From the NCBI GenBank assembly GCA_021828475.1, contig JAJZIY010000002.1, positions 62,001-126,000 of the forward strand: DNA of 64,000 nucleotides, in the 5' to 3' direction. Under the pieces are notes generated by a model. The model saw only the letters and a program-made list of their open reading frames with translations. It did not search any database and was not told where the DNA came from. Positions 27,501 to 35,296 of this stretch are shown one piece after another. How positions within the stretch are numbered: position 1 is the first letter of the stretch; each line of letters begins with the position of its first letter. The DNA comes from Actinomycetes bacterium. Lineage in GTDB: Bacteria; Actinomycetota; Acidimicrobiia; Acidimicrobiales; Palsa-688. The position numbers were made by a program, and so were the translations under genes.

Positions 27501-29069
27501 AGCGGCACCGCCACCGACAGCGACGGGGACACCGTCACGACCGCCTGGACCGCTACCGCCAACAGCGGCACCGACGGCACCTGCACCTTCGCCAACCCGG
27601 CCGCGCTCGACACCACCGTCACCTGCACCGACCAGGGCAGCTACACCCTCACCCTGACCGGCAGCGACGGCGTCAACCCCACGGTGACGAGCACCGCGCA
27701 GTTGACCGTGAGCAACGCCCCGATCACGGTCTCCGCCCCCGCTGGACAGCCGAAGAGCACCTCGCTTGTGGTCAGCACCAACTTCACCGACCCTGGCACC
27801 ACGGACGCCCACACCGCGACCATCAACTGGGGTGACGGCACCACCACACCGGGGACGGTGACCGAGACCGTGGGCTCGGGCACGGGTTCGGTGAGCGGCA
27901 GCCACATCTACGCCCAGCCGAGTACCTACACCGTGACGGTCACCGTGAGCGACGGGGATTCACCGGCGGGAACCGGGACCAACTCGGCGCCGTTCACTCT
28001 GAACACGCCGCCAGTCGTGAGTGCGGGCGGGGGCACCGGCGGATACAGCGGCGCCGAAGGCTCGGCGATCAACCTGAGCGGCACCGCCACCGACAGCGAC
28101 GGGGACACCGTCACGACCGCCTGGACCGCTACCGCCAACAGCGGCACCGACGGCACCTGCACCTTCGCCAACCCGGCCGCGCTCGACACCACCGTCACCT
28201 GCACCGACCAGGGCAGCTACACCCTCACCCTGACCGGCAGCGACGGCGTCAACCCCACGGTGACGAGCACCGCGCAGTTGACGGCGTCCAACGCCCCGAT
28301 CACGGTCGGCACTGTGACCGGACCGTCTGCTCCGGTGGCGATCAACACCTCCGTCGCGGTCAGTGCCAGCTTCACCGACCCTGGCAGTGCCGACGGCCAC
28401 ACCGCCACCATCGACTGGGGTGACGGCACCACCTCGGCGGCGACCGTGAGCGAAACCGCGGGCACCGGCACTGGCACTGCGAGCGGCAGCCACACCTACA
28501 CCGCGGCCGGCGTGTACACCGTGACCGTCACAGTCAGCGACGGCAATTCCCCGGCAGCCACCGGCAGCAGCACCTACCAGTACGCGGTCGTCTACGACCC
28601 CGAGGCCGGCTTCGTCACCGGCGGCGGCACGATCAACTCCCCCGCCGGCGCCTTCCCCGCCGACCCGACCCTAACCGGTCCCGCCCACTTCGGGTTCGTC
28701 TCCAAGTACCAGGTGGGCAGCAACACGCCCGTCGGGCAGACCGAGTTCCAGTTCTACGCCGGCGACGTGAACTTCCACTCCAGCAACTACGACTCCGGGT
28801 CGCTAGTGATCTCGGGCCCGCTCGCCCGCTATACCGGCACCGGCACCATCAAGGGCTCAACCGACAGCTACACCTTCCTTGTGGAGGCCTACGACTGCGA
28901 CGTGACCGGCAGCTGCGCCACCAGTCCGGACGGCTTCAGGATCCAGATCACCGACACCACGACCCACACCCTGATCTATGACAACGTGGCGGGCGGCAGC
29001 GGGGCGCTGAGCCAAGCGAACACCGAGCCGATCGCCTCGGGGGACATCGTGATCCACAAGTCGTCGTAG
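24519..29069 (+). CDS. giant secreted protein with YVTN beta-propeller and five PKD double repeats
   Basis: 1516 residues from ATG 24519 (GGAG nearby); a TTG at 24423 in the same frame would add 32 residues before the signal peptide. Signal peptide: RWAVAALAPVVASGLAFVAP, cleaved near ASA-TP. Residues about 40-370 form a YVTN-type beta-propeller (repeats of AVNPxTxxVYVxN). Then come five double units of about 190 residues, each an Ig/cadherin-like part (TVSAGGPYNGAEGSAINLSG) and a PKD part with DWGDGTT and GSHTY. The C-terminal 150 residues (FVTGGGTINSPAGAFPADP, FGFVSKYQVG, EFQFYAGDVNFHS) resemble a domain I recall being labelled post-COAP-1. It is probably an exported adhesion or matrix protein; no sortase or membrane anchor is seen. 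Confidence 0.9.
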   Translation: MRRGRLPRLFAWPRGGKARWAVAALAPVVASGLAFVAPASATPTGSPTATIPVGSNPTAVAVNPTTQMVYVVNNSSNSVSVIDEATNQVTATIDLTAAAGSFPGPGHDSIAVNPATNTIYAAYETTVSLTIGGSTLSVFQGQVAVIDGATNQIATTITLPLDPAGARMLPQAMAVNPVTNTIYVASYPTADADDAVAVINGSTNQVATSIDLPDLEIPTGVAVNSLTDRVYVTTQDNLWIIDGSTNTPSPSTGMAGDLLMGVAVDESTDMVYATAGLSALVPLNGANNVTGYIPANLAGAEGVTVDADTSYAYVTSDNNTVTVVNLATSQITASFAVGSGPTGVAVDPGTDRVYVANSGSNTVSAIAIAPPTVSAGGGYSGQGGSPIAVSGTASDNYQSAPATAWSATANSGAYGTCSFADAAALTTTVTCNGPGTYTLTLTADDGLTVPATSTAQLTVTPAPITVFDTAVVDQYTLTTASPVTVDANWSDPDTADVESATVDWGDGTISTPLPGVVTPGFGFVSATHTYAKAGTFTATVTVRNGLNPPVTASQSIQITVVANTPPTVSAGGPLYRGTEGSPVTLDGSAVDPDGDTLTSQWSIPLGAESGNGTCTFANPAALDTTVTCTDEGHYELSLTVSDGVNNWTTYFSTAGLTLANAPITVGAITGLPALGASVNTPVTANATFSDPGTVGAHTATIDWGDGTTTTGTVTETVGSGAGSVSGSHSYATPGTYAVSVSVSDQAECVPDGFYGGMCLPGNTLLAAVTGTNSAQVVVNAPITASADGPYNGAEGSAINVSGTATDNVGATVTTAWSAAPSSGTDGTCTFANPAALATTVTCTGDGTYTLTLAANDGINPTVTSTTQLTVGNAPIAVGTVTASPSAAVPINSPVTVSANFTDPGTADAHTATINWGDGTTTTGTVTETVGSGTGSVSGNHAYAAGGSYSVTVTVSDGDVQPGTGSGSTQVIVNAPPTVDVGGPYNGAEGSAINLSGTATDSDGDTVTTAWTATANSGTDGTCTFANPAALDTTVTCTDQGSYTLTLTGSDGVNPTVTSTAQLTVSNAPITVSAPAGQPKSTSLVVSTNFTDPGTTDAHTATINWGDGTTTPGTVTETVGSGTGSVSGSHIYAQPSTYTVTVTVSDGDSPAGTGTNSAPFTLNTPPVVSAGGGTGGYSGAEGSAINLSGTATDSDGDTVTTAWTATANSGTDGTCTFANPAALDTTVTCTDQGSYTLTLTGSDGVNPTVTSTAQLTASNAPITVGTVTGPSAPVAINTSVAVSASFTDPGSADGHTATIDWGDGTTSAATVSETAGTGTGTASGSHTYTAAGVYTVTVTVSDGNSPAATGSSTYQYAVVYDPEAGFVTGGGTINSPAGAFPADPTLTGPAHFGFVSKYQVGSNTPVGQTEFQFYAGDVNFHSSNYDSGSLVISGPLARYTGTGTIKGSTDSYTFLVEAYDCDVTGSCATSPDGFRIQITDTTTHTLIYDNVAGGSGALSQANTEPIASGDIVIHKSS
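27473..27706 (+). repeat. 234-bp perfect direct repeat, copy 1
   Basis: Identical, base for base by my reading, to 28049-28282. The offset is 576 bp (192 codons), one double PKD unit, so copy number could change without breaking the frame. Confidence 0.9.
28049..28282 (+). repeat. 234-bp perfect direct repeat, copy 2
   Basis: Second copy of the repeat at 27473-27706; the sequence diverges at the base before and the base after each copy. Confidence 0.9.
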
Positions 29070-30001
29070 CGGCCCGGGACGAGGAGACAACGAGTGCGGT
29101 GTGCCGGGGCCGACCCGGCCCCCACACTTTGTGACCCTCGGTGAAGGGTGCATGGCGCCCCACAAAGGCAGATGGCCAGAGTTCTCGCACCGGCCCTGAC
29201 CTGCTCGTTCGTTGGTCGCGGGGGCGGACGTCGAAGTTGCGACCGCCGAGGTGTTAGAACACCGGGTCGGGCGTCCCATACCACCCAGCGAGATGGAACT
29301 GGGGCATGCCCACTAAGTGCCGCTCGGGGATGGTCGTCCGGGTGATCGCGGATATGACCTCCGGGCTGCCCTATATCCCGGTCGTGATCGCGTCCCCGCC
29401 CACCGTCACCCTCGCCAGGTAGAGGTGTCTGCCGAGGCCGGATAGAAGACGGGCGATGGGAGACGAAGCGGGAGGATGAGCGGCTGGGGATGGGACGGCT
29501 GAGAGGGAGGCGAGGATGGGGAAAGCCAGGACAGGGAGGGAGGGAGAGAGTGACGGTCTTGGGAGGGGACGGGGCGGGCATCGTCAACGACGTGGTGCGC
29601 GGCCGGTGCGCGGCCGGTCGCCGGGGCCGGCTGTCTGGTGGTGGTTGCCGGCATCGCCTACAGCTCCGGGCCGCCGGGATCGACTCGGTTCGGCTCGCAT
29701 ATCCGAACGCCTTCTGGCCGGCCAGGGTCTGCTCGTAGAGCCGCCGGGCGGCAGGCGCTTCCATCCCGGCCGCGGCGGCGATCTCCGCCCAGCTTGCACC
29801 GGCCTTGCGGGCGGTCTCCATCGCCAGCCACCGGTGCCGGCGCATCCGGTCCTCCAACTCCCGGCGCGCCGCCAACGCCAACAGTGCCTCATCCTTCGAC
29901 GGGACACGGCGCAGCAGCACGGTGATCTCCACATCGACCACCGCCCCCAGCACATCCGTCGACGCCCACCGATCCAACGGCAGGCCCGGCCCGGCGGTCA
30001 C
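28976..30001 (-). CDS. helical HTH-like protein with a doubtful run-on C-terminus
   Basis: Starts at GTG 30001, overlapping the excisionase stop (GTGA). The first about 105 residues look real: DEALLALAARRELEDRMRRH, RWLAMETARKAGASWAEIAA, GMEAPAARRLYEQTLAGQKA, a helical protein with an HTH-like WAEIAAAAGM segment often found in mobile regions of actinobacteria. Beyond about 29686 the frame is rich in P, R and S and finally overlaps the end of the PKD gene antisense by 94 bp, so the original stop was probably lost by a frameshift. The true protein is likely about 110 residues. Confidence 0.5.
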   Translation of the reverse strand: MTAGPGLPLDRWASTDVLGAVVDVEITVLLRRVPSKDEALLALAARRELEDRMRRHRWLAMETARKAGASWAEIAAAAGMEAPAARRLYEQTLAGQKAFGYASRTESIPAARSCRRCRQPPPDSRPRRPAAHRPRTTSLTMPAPSPPKTVTLSLPPCPGFPHPRLPLSRPIPSRSSSRFVSHRPSSIRPRQTPLPGEGDGGRGRDHDRDIGQPGGHIRDHPDDHPRAALSGHAPVPSRWVVWDARPGVLTPRRSQLRRPPPRPTNEQVRAGARTLAICLCGAPCTLHRGSQSVGAGSAPAHRTRCLLVPGRYDDLWITMSPEAIGSVFAWLSAPLPPATLS

Positions 30002-30207
30002 CCCGCGTCTCCCGGAGAGACAGCCATCCGCTCGATCGCCGAGCGAGGCACCCGCAAGAGACGGCCCAGCCGCTGCACCGGCAGTCCGCTCTGCCCGCTG
30101 GTGTGCCGCCACCGCTGGGTGAGCAGATAGGCCGAGGTGCGTCCGATGCGCAACACACGAGCCGCCTCCTCCACCGTCAAGAACTCCGGTAAGTCGTCGA
30201 GTGCCAT
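29998..30207 (-). CDS. excisionase-like MerR-type DNA-binding protein
   Basis: 69 residues. The single domain reads EFLTVEEAARVLRIGRTSAY then GLPVQRLGRLLRVPRSAIER, the helix-turn-helix plus wing of excisionase/AlpA-type proteins. It is coupled to the gene downstream by a GTGA overlap and lies about 510 bp from the 3' end of tRNA-Gly, the classic integration target, but no integrase is present. It is probably the last part of a decayed integrative element. Confidence 0.8.
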   Translation of the reverse strand: MALDDLPEFLTVEEAARVLRIGRTSAYLLTQRWRHTSGQSGLPVQRLGRLLRVPRSAIERMAVSPGDAG

Positions 30208-30314
30208 CTACACCTCCACCTCTATGGACAGCCGGGCGTCACGTAGCCGCTGGCGCTTCCCGCCATGAGGGCCGCCTGGCCGCCAGCTGTCCGTGATGAG
30301 TCGAGTGACCATGA

Positions 30315-30569
30315 CAAGACCTCCTCCTCACCCCCCACCGAAGCCACCGACTCAAGGTCGCCTTCGCCGATGGCACGGTACGCACGGTCGACCTAGAGGC
30401 GAAGCTCTCCGGACCGGTCGGACCCGTCTTCGAACCCCCACGCGAGGTCGAGTTCTTCGCCCAAGCCACGATCGATCCGGAGACCCGCACGGTCGTGTGG
30501 CCCAACGGAGCCGACCTGGCACCCGACGCCCTCCACGACGGCGCCTTTGACTCCATCGGCGCGGCCTGA
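30315..30569 (+). pseudogene. DUF2442 domain gene without a start codon
   Basis: The frame open from 30315 to TGA 30569 reads RLKVAFADGTVRTVDLEAKL, GPVFEPPREVEFFAQ, TVVWPNGADLAPDAL, a near-complete DUF2442 domain (strand pattern LKVxFxDG ... VVWPNGADLAPExL). There is no ATG, GTG or TTG in frame; a TGA precedes the frame at 30312, and the nearby ATG 30311 is in another frame. DUF2442 usually follows a DUF4160 gene in a toxin-antitoxin-like pair; the partner is not visible. I take it as a 5'-truncated relic. Confidence 0.6.
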
Positions 30570-30664
30570 ACCCACCCCGCACCCGGCAGAGAACCCACGC
30601 GCAACTCCACGCCGCCCCAAACCGTTCGCGCACGAATCGCGCACGCCAGCCCCAAGACACGACG

Positions 30665-30690
30665 AAAGCGCCCCCCGAGGAGGGCGCTTT
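30665..30690. terminator. terminator downstream of tRNA-Gly
   Basis: AAAGCGCCC pairs with GGGCGCTTT around a GAGGA-type loop, 30 bp past the 3' end of the tRNA on the minus strand. The A/T ends give a T-run on either strand, so it can work in both directions. Confidence 0.75.
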
Positions 30691-30719
30691 ATAGGCCTTG
30701 ACCAGGACTTTTTCGAGAG

Positions 30720-30790
30720 AGCGAGCGACGGGAATCGAACCCGCGTTCTCAGCTTGGGAAGCTGATGTACTGCCTCTGTACGACGCTCGC
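30720..30790 (-). tRNA. tRNA-Gly (anticodon CCC)
   Basis: Cloverleaf on the minus strand: acceptor GCGAGCG with CGCTCGC, anticodon stem TCAGC/GCTGA with loop TTCCCAA (anticodon CCC), T-arm GCGGG-TTCGATT-CCCGT, discriminator T. CCA is not encoded. Length 71 nt, normal for tRNA-Gly. The 3' end faces the excisionase-like gene and relics, so it is a plausible attachment site. Confidence 0.95.
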
Positions 30791-30868
30791 AAGACGGTTG
30801 TCCGGGCGCTCAGCCTACCAAACCAGGTCCGGCCGGATGCTGTCCCAGCCTCTTCCCGGGCCCTCGGC

Positions 30869-33094
30869 CTAGTGGCCCGTCGGCGGTGCGCCCACGCCTT
30901 GGAGGGTATCTGCCACGCCTTCTGTCAGCTCGGCATCGTCCTCGGCCGGTCCCGGCCGCAGCCAGTGACCCCCCGGGAGGCCGGCCCGGGGAGCGGTCCG
31001 GGCCCTCGGCAATGGCACTGGGGCATCCTGCTCCCCTGGAGTGGCCGCGGTCTCGGCGTCGAGAGCCGGTGCGCCATCGACAGCCGGTAGAGGGTCGGCT
31101 GACGGTGTGGCTGTGCCCGCCGCATCGCCCACCACGTCGGCCGCCACCTCGCCTGGTTCGCCTGGGCTCGCCATGGCCTCGGTGAACGCGCTGGCGGAGG
31201 TGGCCTCATGGGCGGCGAGCGGGCGGAGACGGGCTCGTCTGGAGGACTGGGCGTCGGTCGGCTCCGCTCCCGGCAGCTCGTGCCCCGTCCGCCGGGGCAA
31301 CCCGCCCTTCATGTCCAGCAAGGCCTCGACCGGGCCGGGCCGCCCGAAGTGGTAGCCCTGCCCGAGGTTGCACCCGTTGTCGAAGAGGACCCGGGCCTGC
31401 TGCGGCGTCTCGATCCCTTCCGCCACCACCATGATGCCCGTGGCCCGGGCGAGCGTGCACACGGCCGAGATGATGGGCGCCTCGGTGGCCTCCTCCGTTA
31501 TGGCGGACACGAAAGACCGGTCGATCTTCACGTAGTCGATGGGCAGGTTGGACAGGCGGCTGAGCGAGGAGTACCCCGTGCCGAAGTCGTCCAGGGCGAT
31601 CCGCACGCCGTAGCGGCGCAACTGGTTGAGGTTGGCCAGCATCACGCTGGAGTCGTTCTCCAGGCGGGACTCGGTCACCTCGATGACCAGGCGCTTGGGG
31701 CTGAGCCCGGTATGCGACAGCGAGTGCAGCAGGTCCAGCGCGAACTCGGGCCGGTCGAGCTCGGGGCCGGAGGCGTTCACCGACACCCGGATACCCCAGG
31801 GCCAGCTCGACATCGCCAGTGCCGACTGGCGCAGGACCTCACGGCCCAGCTCGACGATGAGGCCCGTCTCCTCTGCCACAGGGATGAACTTGTCCGGTGG
31901 CACCATGCCGTGCTCGGGGTGCTGCCAACGCACGAGGGCCTCGCAGCCGACAAGCTCGCCGGTCGGCAGCGACACGATCGGTTGGTACAGGACGCGCAGT
32001 TGGCCGTCGGTGATCGCAGTAGCCAGTTCGTCGGCCTGACGCCAGTCGTTCACGCGCACGGTGGAACGGTCCCGCCCGGGCTGCTTGGCCTCGAACAGGG
32101 CACTGCGGGCACGGCCCAGCATCAACAGGGCGCTGTCGTTGGGAGCCACCTGTGTCAAGCCGACGCTGCAGCTGAGCTCGCCGTCCACCGATGCGTGCAA
32201 CCGTTCCGATGCTGCTTTGGCCTCCTGGACATCCAGGCCCTCGAAGACGACGGCGAAACTGCCACCCCCGTAGCGTGCAACGAGAACTCGCTGCGACAAG
32301 GCGCCTCTCAGGATCCGGGCGACGCGGCGGAGCAGGTCGTCGGCTGCGTCCTGGCCCATGCGCCGGTTGACCAGGTCGAGGCGGTCGACGTCGATGAGGG
32401 CGAGGGAGAGCGCCTGTCCGGTGCGGCTCGCGTTCACGACAGCGAGCTGCAGGCGCGCTTCGAGAGCGGACCGGTTCGGTAACCCAGTCAGCTGGTCGGT
32501 CACAGCTGTCTGCTGGGCCGAGCGGACCAGCGAGGCGATGACGGTCGACAGGGCAACCGTAGCCGTGACGAGGGTGACCGCCTCGGCCCCGGGTATACGC
32601 CCCGTCGAACCCTCCACGGCGATGCACGCGGCGGCGACCATCTCGGTGAGGGCAGCAGCCCACAGCCGGCAGAAGAGGAAACTGGAGACCGGTATGTAGA
32701 CGTACACGACGGCAGCGGCGCCGGACATCTCGCGCTGTCCCGAAAAGAGCACGAAACACGTGAGCAAGACCAGGCCACCGAAGTTGATGGCGCGGTGGGC
32801 CCAGCGCGGGAACGAGGCCCGCCTGGCAAAGGACAGGACCGAGACCGCGGCGGCGACAACCGCGACATCTGCCAGTAGCAGCCGGGCCTCATAGCCACGG
32901 TCGGCCCAGGGATAGGCGATGTCGAGCGCTGCCGCTCCCAGGGCGACGGACGCGGTGAAGAGCGCCGTCGTCGTGGCCACGGCGACGGGCGTAGCCAGTG
33001 CCGGCATGGGCTCGCCGGCCAGGAGACGCTTCGGCTCCTTGTTCACCATGTGCTCAACCGGCCGCCCGCTCCTCGCGCCCGCCACGGTCGCCAC
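30869..33094 (-). CDS. membrane protein with degenerate GGDEF and intact EAL domain (c-di-GMP phosphodiesterase)
   Basis: 741 residues from GTG 33094; ATG 33049 (MVNKEPKRLL) is an alternative. About six hydrophobic segments fill residues 30-185. The GGDEF domain follows but its active site reads GGGSF (about residue 273), so cyclase activity should be lost, possibly leaving a GTP sensor. The EAL domain keeps EALVRW (about 383), the metal sites DDFGTGYSSL and DYVKIDRSF, and VAEGIE, so hydrolysis of cyclic di-GMP is expected. The last 130 residues are low-complexity (A, P, G). It sits upstream of cheR on the same strand but 148 bp away. Confidence 0.92.
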   Translation of the reverse strand: MATVAGARSGRPVEHMVNKEPKRLLAGEPMPALATPVAVATTTALFTASVALGAAALDIAYPWADRGYEARLLLADVAVVAAAVSVLSFARRASFPRWAHRAINFGGLVLLTCFVLFSGQREMSGAAAVVYVYIPVSSFLFCRLWAAALTEMVAAACIAVEGSTGRIPGAEAVTLVTATVALSTVIASLVRSAQQTAVTDQLTGLPNRSALEARLQLAVVNASRTGQALSLALIDVDRLDLVNRRMGQDAADDLLRRVARILRGALSQRVLVARYGGGSFAVVFEGLDVQEAKAASERLHASVDGELSCSVGLTQVAPNDSALLMLGRARSALFEAKQPGRDRSTVRVNDWRQADELATAITDGQLRVLYQPIVSLPTGELVGCEALVRWQHPEHGMVPPDKFIPVAEETGLIVELGREVLRQSALAMSSWPWGIRVSVNASGPELDRPEFALDLLHSLSHTGLSPKRLVIEVTESRLENDSSVMLANLNQLRRYGVRIALDDFGTGYSSLSRLSNLPIDYVKIDRSFVSAITEEATEAPIISAVCTLARATGIMVVAEGIETPQQARVLFDNGCNLGQGYHFGRPGPVEALLDMKGGLPRRTGHELPGAEPTDAQSSRRARLRPLAAHEATSASAFTEAMASPGEPGEVAADVVGDAAGTATPSADPLPAVDGAPALDAETAATPGEQDAPVPLPRARTAPRAGLPGGHWLRPGPAEDDAELTEGVADTLQGVGAPPTGH

Positions 33095-33242
33095 CGGCAG
33101 CGATGCCGTGCTGCCGACCGTGTTACGTCGTCCGAGCTCCTATCGACCGGGAAATCGACCTGCTTAGCCAATGGCGCCGGCGGGGTGGGGCGATCGACAT
33201 GTGCAGCGGAGCCATGCCCCACCCTCGCGACCGGACCGCATG

Positions 33243-34070
33243 TCATCCGACTGGCAGGTGGTACACGACGGTGCCGTCCGTCGGCATGGGAACGAGGTCG
33301 GGACAGAGCCCGCTGGGGGTCTCGGCAGTACCGAGGAGCATGTAGCCGCCCCGCGCCATCTGCTTGACCACACGGCAGAGCACCTCGGTTTTCACCTTGG
33401 TGTCGAAGTAGATGAGCACGTTGCGCAGCAGGACCACGTCGAAGGTAGGCATCGGAGGCCACTTGCCCACCAGGTTGAGCTTGACGAAGCGCGAACGGTC
33501 GCGGACGGTCTCCCTCGCTCTCCAGTGAGCCCCCTCCTTCTCGAAGTAGCGCACCAGAAGGTTGGCCGGCATGCCTCGGTTGACTTCGAGGTTGCTGTAA
33601 AGGCCCTCCGTCGCGCGGCGGACCATCTCGGTGTTGAGATCGGTGCCCACCAGCTCCACCTGCCAGCCGCGGCGCAGCTGAGGGAACTTCTCCTCCAGCA
33701 GGATCGCCAGGCTGTACAGCTCCTGACCAGTGGAGCAGGCGGCGCTCCAGACCCTCAGCACCCGCGACGCCCGCTTGCGCTCGATCAACGCGGGTAGCAC
33801 GAGGTGCTCGAGGGCGTGGAACGGCCTGGTGTCGCGGAACCACGAAGTCTCGTTTGTCGTCAGCGCCTCCACGATGCGCTGCTCCAACGCCGGGTCACGC
33901 CGCGAGCGGGCGTGGTCCACGACCCCGTTCACGTCGGCGACGCCGATGGCGCGGGCGAGCGGCGCCAGGCGGGCGTCGACCAGGTACGACTTGTCCTCGG
34001 TCAGCACGATCGCCGAACGCTCCATTACCAGTTGCTGCACGTAGCGGAAGTGTTCTGCTGCTACGGTCAC
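33243..34070 (-). CDS. cheR: CheR-type protein-glutamate methyltransferase
   Basis: 275 residues from GTG 34070 with GGGAGGAG as ribosome site. N-terminal helical CheR_N, then a SAM-dependent methyltransferase: TTNETSWFRD (CheR signature), SAM loop VWSAACSTGQELYSLAI, GTDLNTEMVRRA, and FDVVLLRNVLIYFD. It should methylate glutamates on a chemoreceptor-like protein. No receptor, CheA, CheW or CheB is in the window. The receiver-CheX-like gene lies 33 bp upstream in the same operon. Confidence 0.92.
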   Translation of the reverse strand: MTVAAEHFRYVQQLVMERSAIVLTEDKSYLVDARLAPLARAIGVADVNGVVDHARSRRDPALEQRIVEALTTNETSWFRDTRPFHALEHLVLPALIERKRASRVLRVWSAACSTGQELYSLAILLEEKFPQLRRGWQVELVGTDLNTEMVRRATEGLYSNLEVNRGMPANLLVRYFEKEGAHWRARETVRDRSRFVKLNLVGKWPPMPTFDVVLLRNVLIYFDTKVKTEVLCRVVKQMARGGYMLLGTAETPSGLCPDLVPMPTDGTVVYHLPVG

Positions 34071-34103
34071 CGGCGCTCCTCCCTGAGCCCTGTGGTCACA
34101 GGC

Positions 34104-34958
34104 TCAGGCGCTGAGGAAACCGGCACGCCCCGAGAGGTAGCCGGGGACCCGCACCTCGACCGGTCCCCGCCACCAACCCGGCTGCGCCGCCAGTACTTCC
34201 TCGTGCTCGGACAGCAGGGAGAAGACCTTCATCCCCTCCAGGAGCCACCGTTGCCCGTAACCGGGCACGGCCTTGGACAGCACGTTCACCACCTCGTAAA
34301 CGTTGGCCTCGACGGTCTCGGGGAGCTCGGCGTCCGCCACCATTTCCTGTACGGCACCGGCAGGCACCCTCGACAGCGCCGCTCCGAGGCTCGCAGCCAC
34401 CTCGAGCTCGGCGACGAACAGGGCCCGCTGCGACTCGCCGTCGCCGCGGTAGCGGGCCACCACACCTGCCTTCTGGGGGCGCGGGGGCTCGGACGGCGAC
34501 GTCGTCACGTCGCAACCGAGGAGACCGCAGAGGACGGAGGCAACCGTCTCGGGGCCGTTGGAGACCGCCGCGCCCAGGCCGTCAGCCTGACGATGGCCAC
34601 CCAGCGCCAGCTCCACCTGGTCGGCCAGGTCGTTGCCCGAGAAAGGCTTGGTCACGACGAAGTCGGCCCCGGCGTCGAGGGCATCGCGGTGCATCAGGGG
34701 CGTGGACTCGGAGGTCACGAACCCGAAGGGCACCTGGTTGCCTTCCTTGCGCAACACCTCGAGCAAGTTCATGCCGGTCATTTCGGGCATGTTCCAATCG
34801 GAGAGCACAAGGGCGACGCCGCCGTCACGGATGCGCTCGAGAGCCTGTCGCCCATTTTCCGCTTCCATCACATCGCGCGTTTCGTAGCCGGCCTTGCGCA
34901 GCTCGCGCATCACTATCATGCGCATCGCCCTGCTGTCGTCCACGACCAGGATCGCCAC
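34104..34958 (-). CDS. response regulator receiver fused to a CheC/CheX-like phosphatase domain
   Basis: 284 residues from GTG 34958 (AGGAGAGG ribosome site). Residues 1-120 are a CheY-like receiver: ILVVDDSRAMRMIVMRELRK, phospho-acceptor in LVLSDWNMPEMTGMNLLEVL, and the conserved K in FVVTKPFSGND. The C-terminal 150 residues contain AELPETVEANVYEVVNVLSK, in which E-V-V-N fits the E-x2-N active site of CheC/CheX/FliY phosphatases. Such a fusion would carry both the phosphorylated signal and its eraser. It forms an operon with cheR, 33 bp downstream. The CheX assignment is moderate. Confidence 0.8.
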   Translation of the reverse strand: MAILVVDDSRAMRMIVMRELRKAGYETRDVMEAENGRQALERIRDGGVALVLSDWNMPEMTGMNLLEVLRKEGNQVPFGFVTSESTPLMHRDALDAGADFVVTKPFSGNDLADQVELALGGHRQADGLGAAVSNGPETVASVLCGLLGCDVTTSPSEPPRPQKAGVVARYRGDGESQRALFVAELEVAASLGAALSRVPAGAVQEMVADAELPETVEANVYEVVNVLSKAVPGYGQRWLLEGMKVFSLLSEHEEVLAAQPGWWRGPVEVRVPGYLSGRAGFLSA

Positions 34959-35261
34959 AGACGCCTCTCCTTCCTCCACCCGCCAGGTCCCCGAGACGGC
35001 CTCGCAACCAGGTTGTTCCTCTTTCGGCATCGGCGGAGTGGGCATTAGGCCGTCTGGTCGGACCAGGGCCGTTGGTCCCTGACGGGGCGGGCTGCAAAAT
35101 AGGAGCAGCGGCGTCCGCGCAGGGCTCTGACCAGCCGTGACGCGTCCGGTGCCGGCCACTGTGCGTGGTGGGGGCGGTGCCGCAAAAGTGGTACCAAACT
35201 CGCGAAATGCCCATCGAAATCGGAACCGCTCCCACCTTTGGCCTGCCTTCGTCGCGCACAC

Positions 35262-35290
35262 TTGGCAACGGCGTTCGTGACGTGTAATCT
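35262..35290 (+). promoter_or_regulatory. strong sigma-70-type promoter
   Basis: -35 TTGGCA (35262-35267), 17-bp spacer, -10 TAATCT (35285-35290). This is the best match to the housekeeping consensus noticed in the window. Transcription would start near 35297 and run toward the hairpins and the SpoIIE gene. Confidence 0.7.
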
Positions 35291-35296
35291 CACACC

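Noticed and set aside
26200-28600. Possible CRISPR or transposon repeats
   Set aside because: The repeats are coding PKD units of about 570-650 bp in one continuous frame.
29148-29460. Short protein-like pieces (VRVIADMTSGLPYIPVV) after the PKD gene
   Set aside because: Too short, in different frames and unrecognised; not enough to call a gene or relic.
30352-30792. ORF starting inside the tRNA gene (contains AENAGSIPVARS)
   Set aside because: This peptide is the well-known false translation of a tRNA gene; the tRNA fold is clear.
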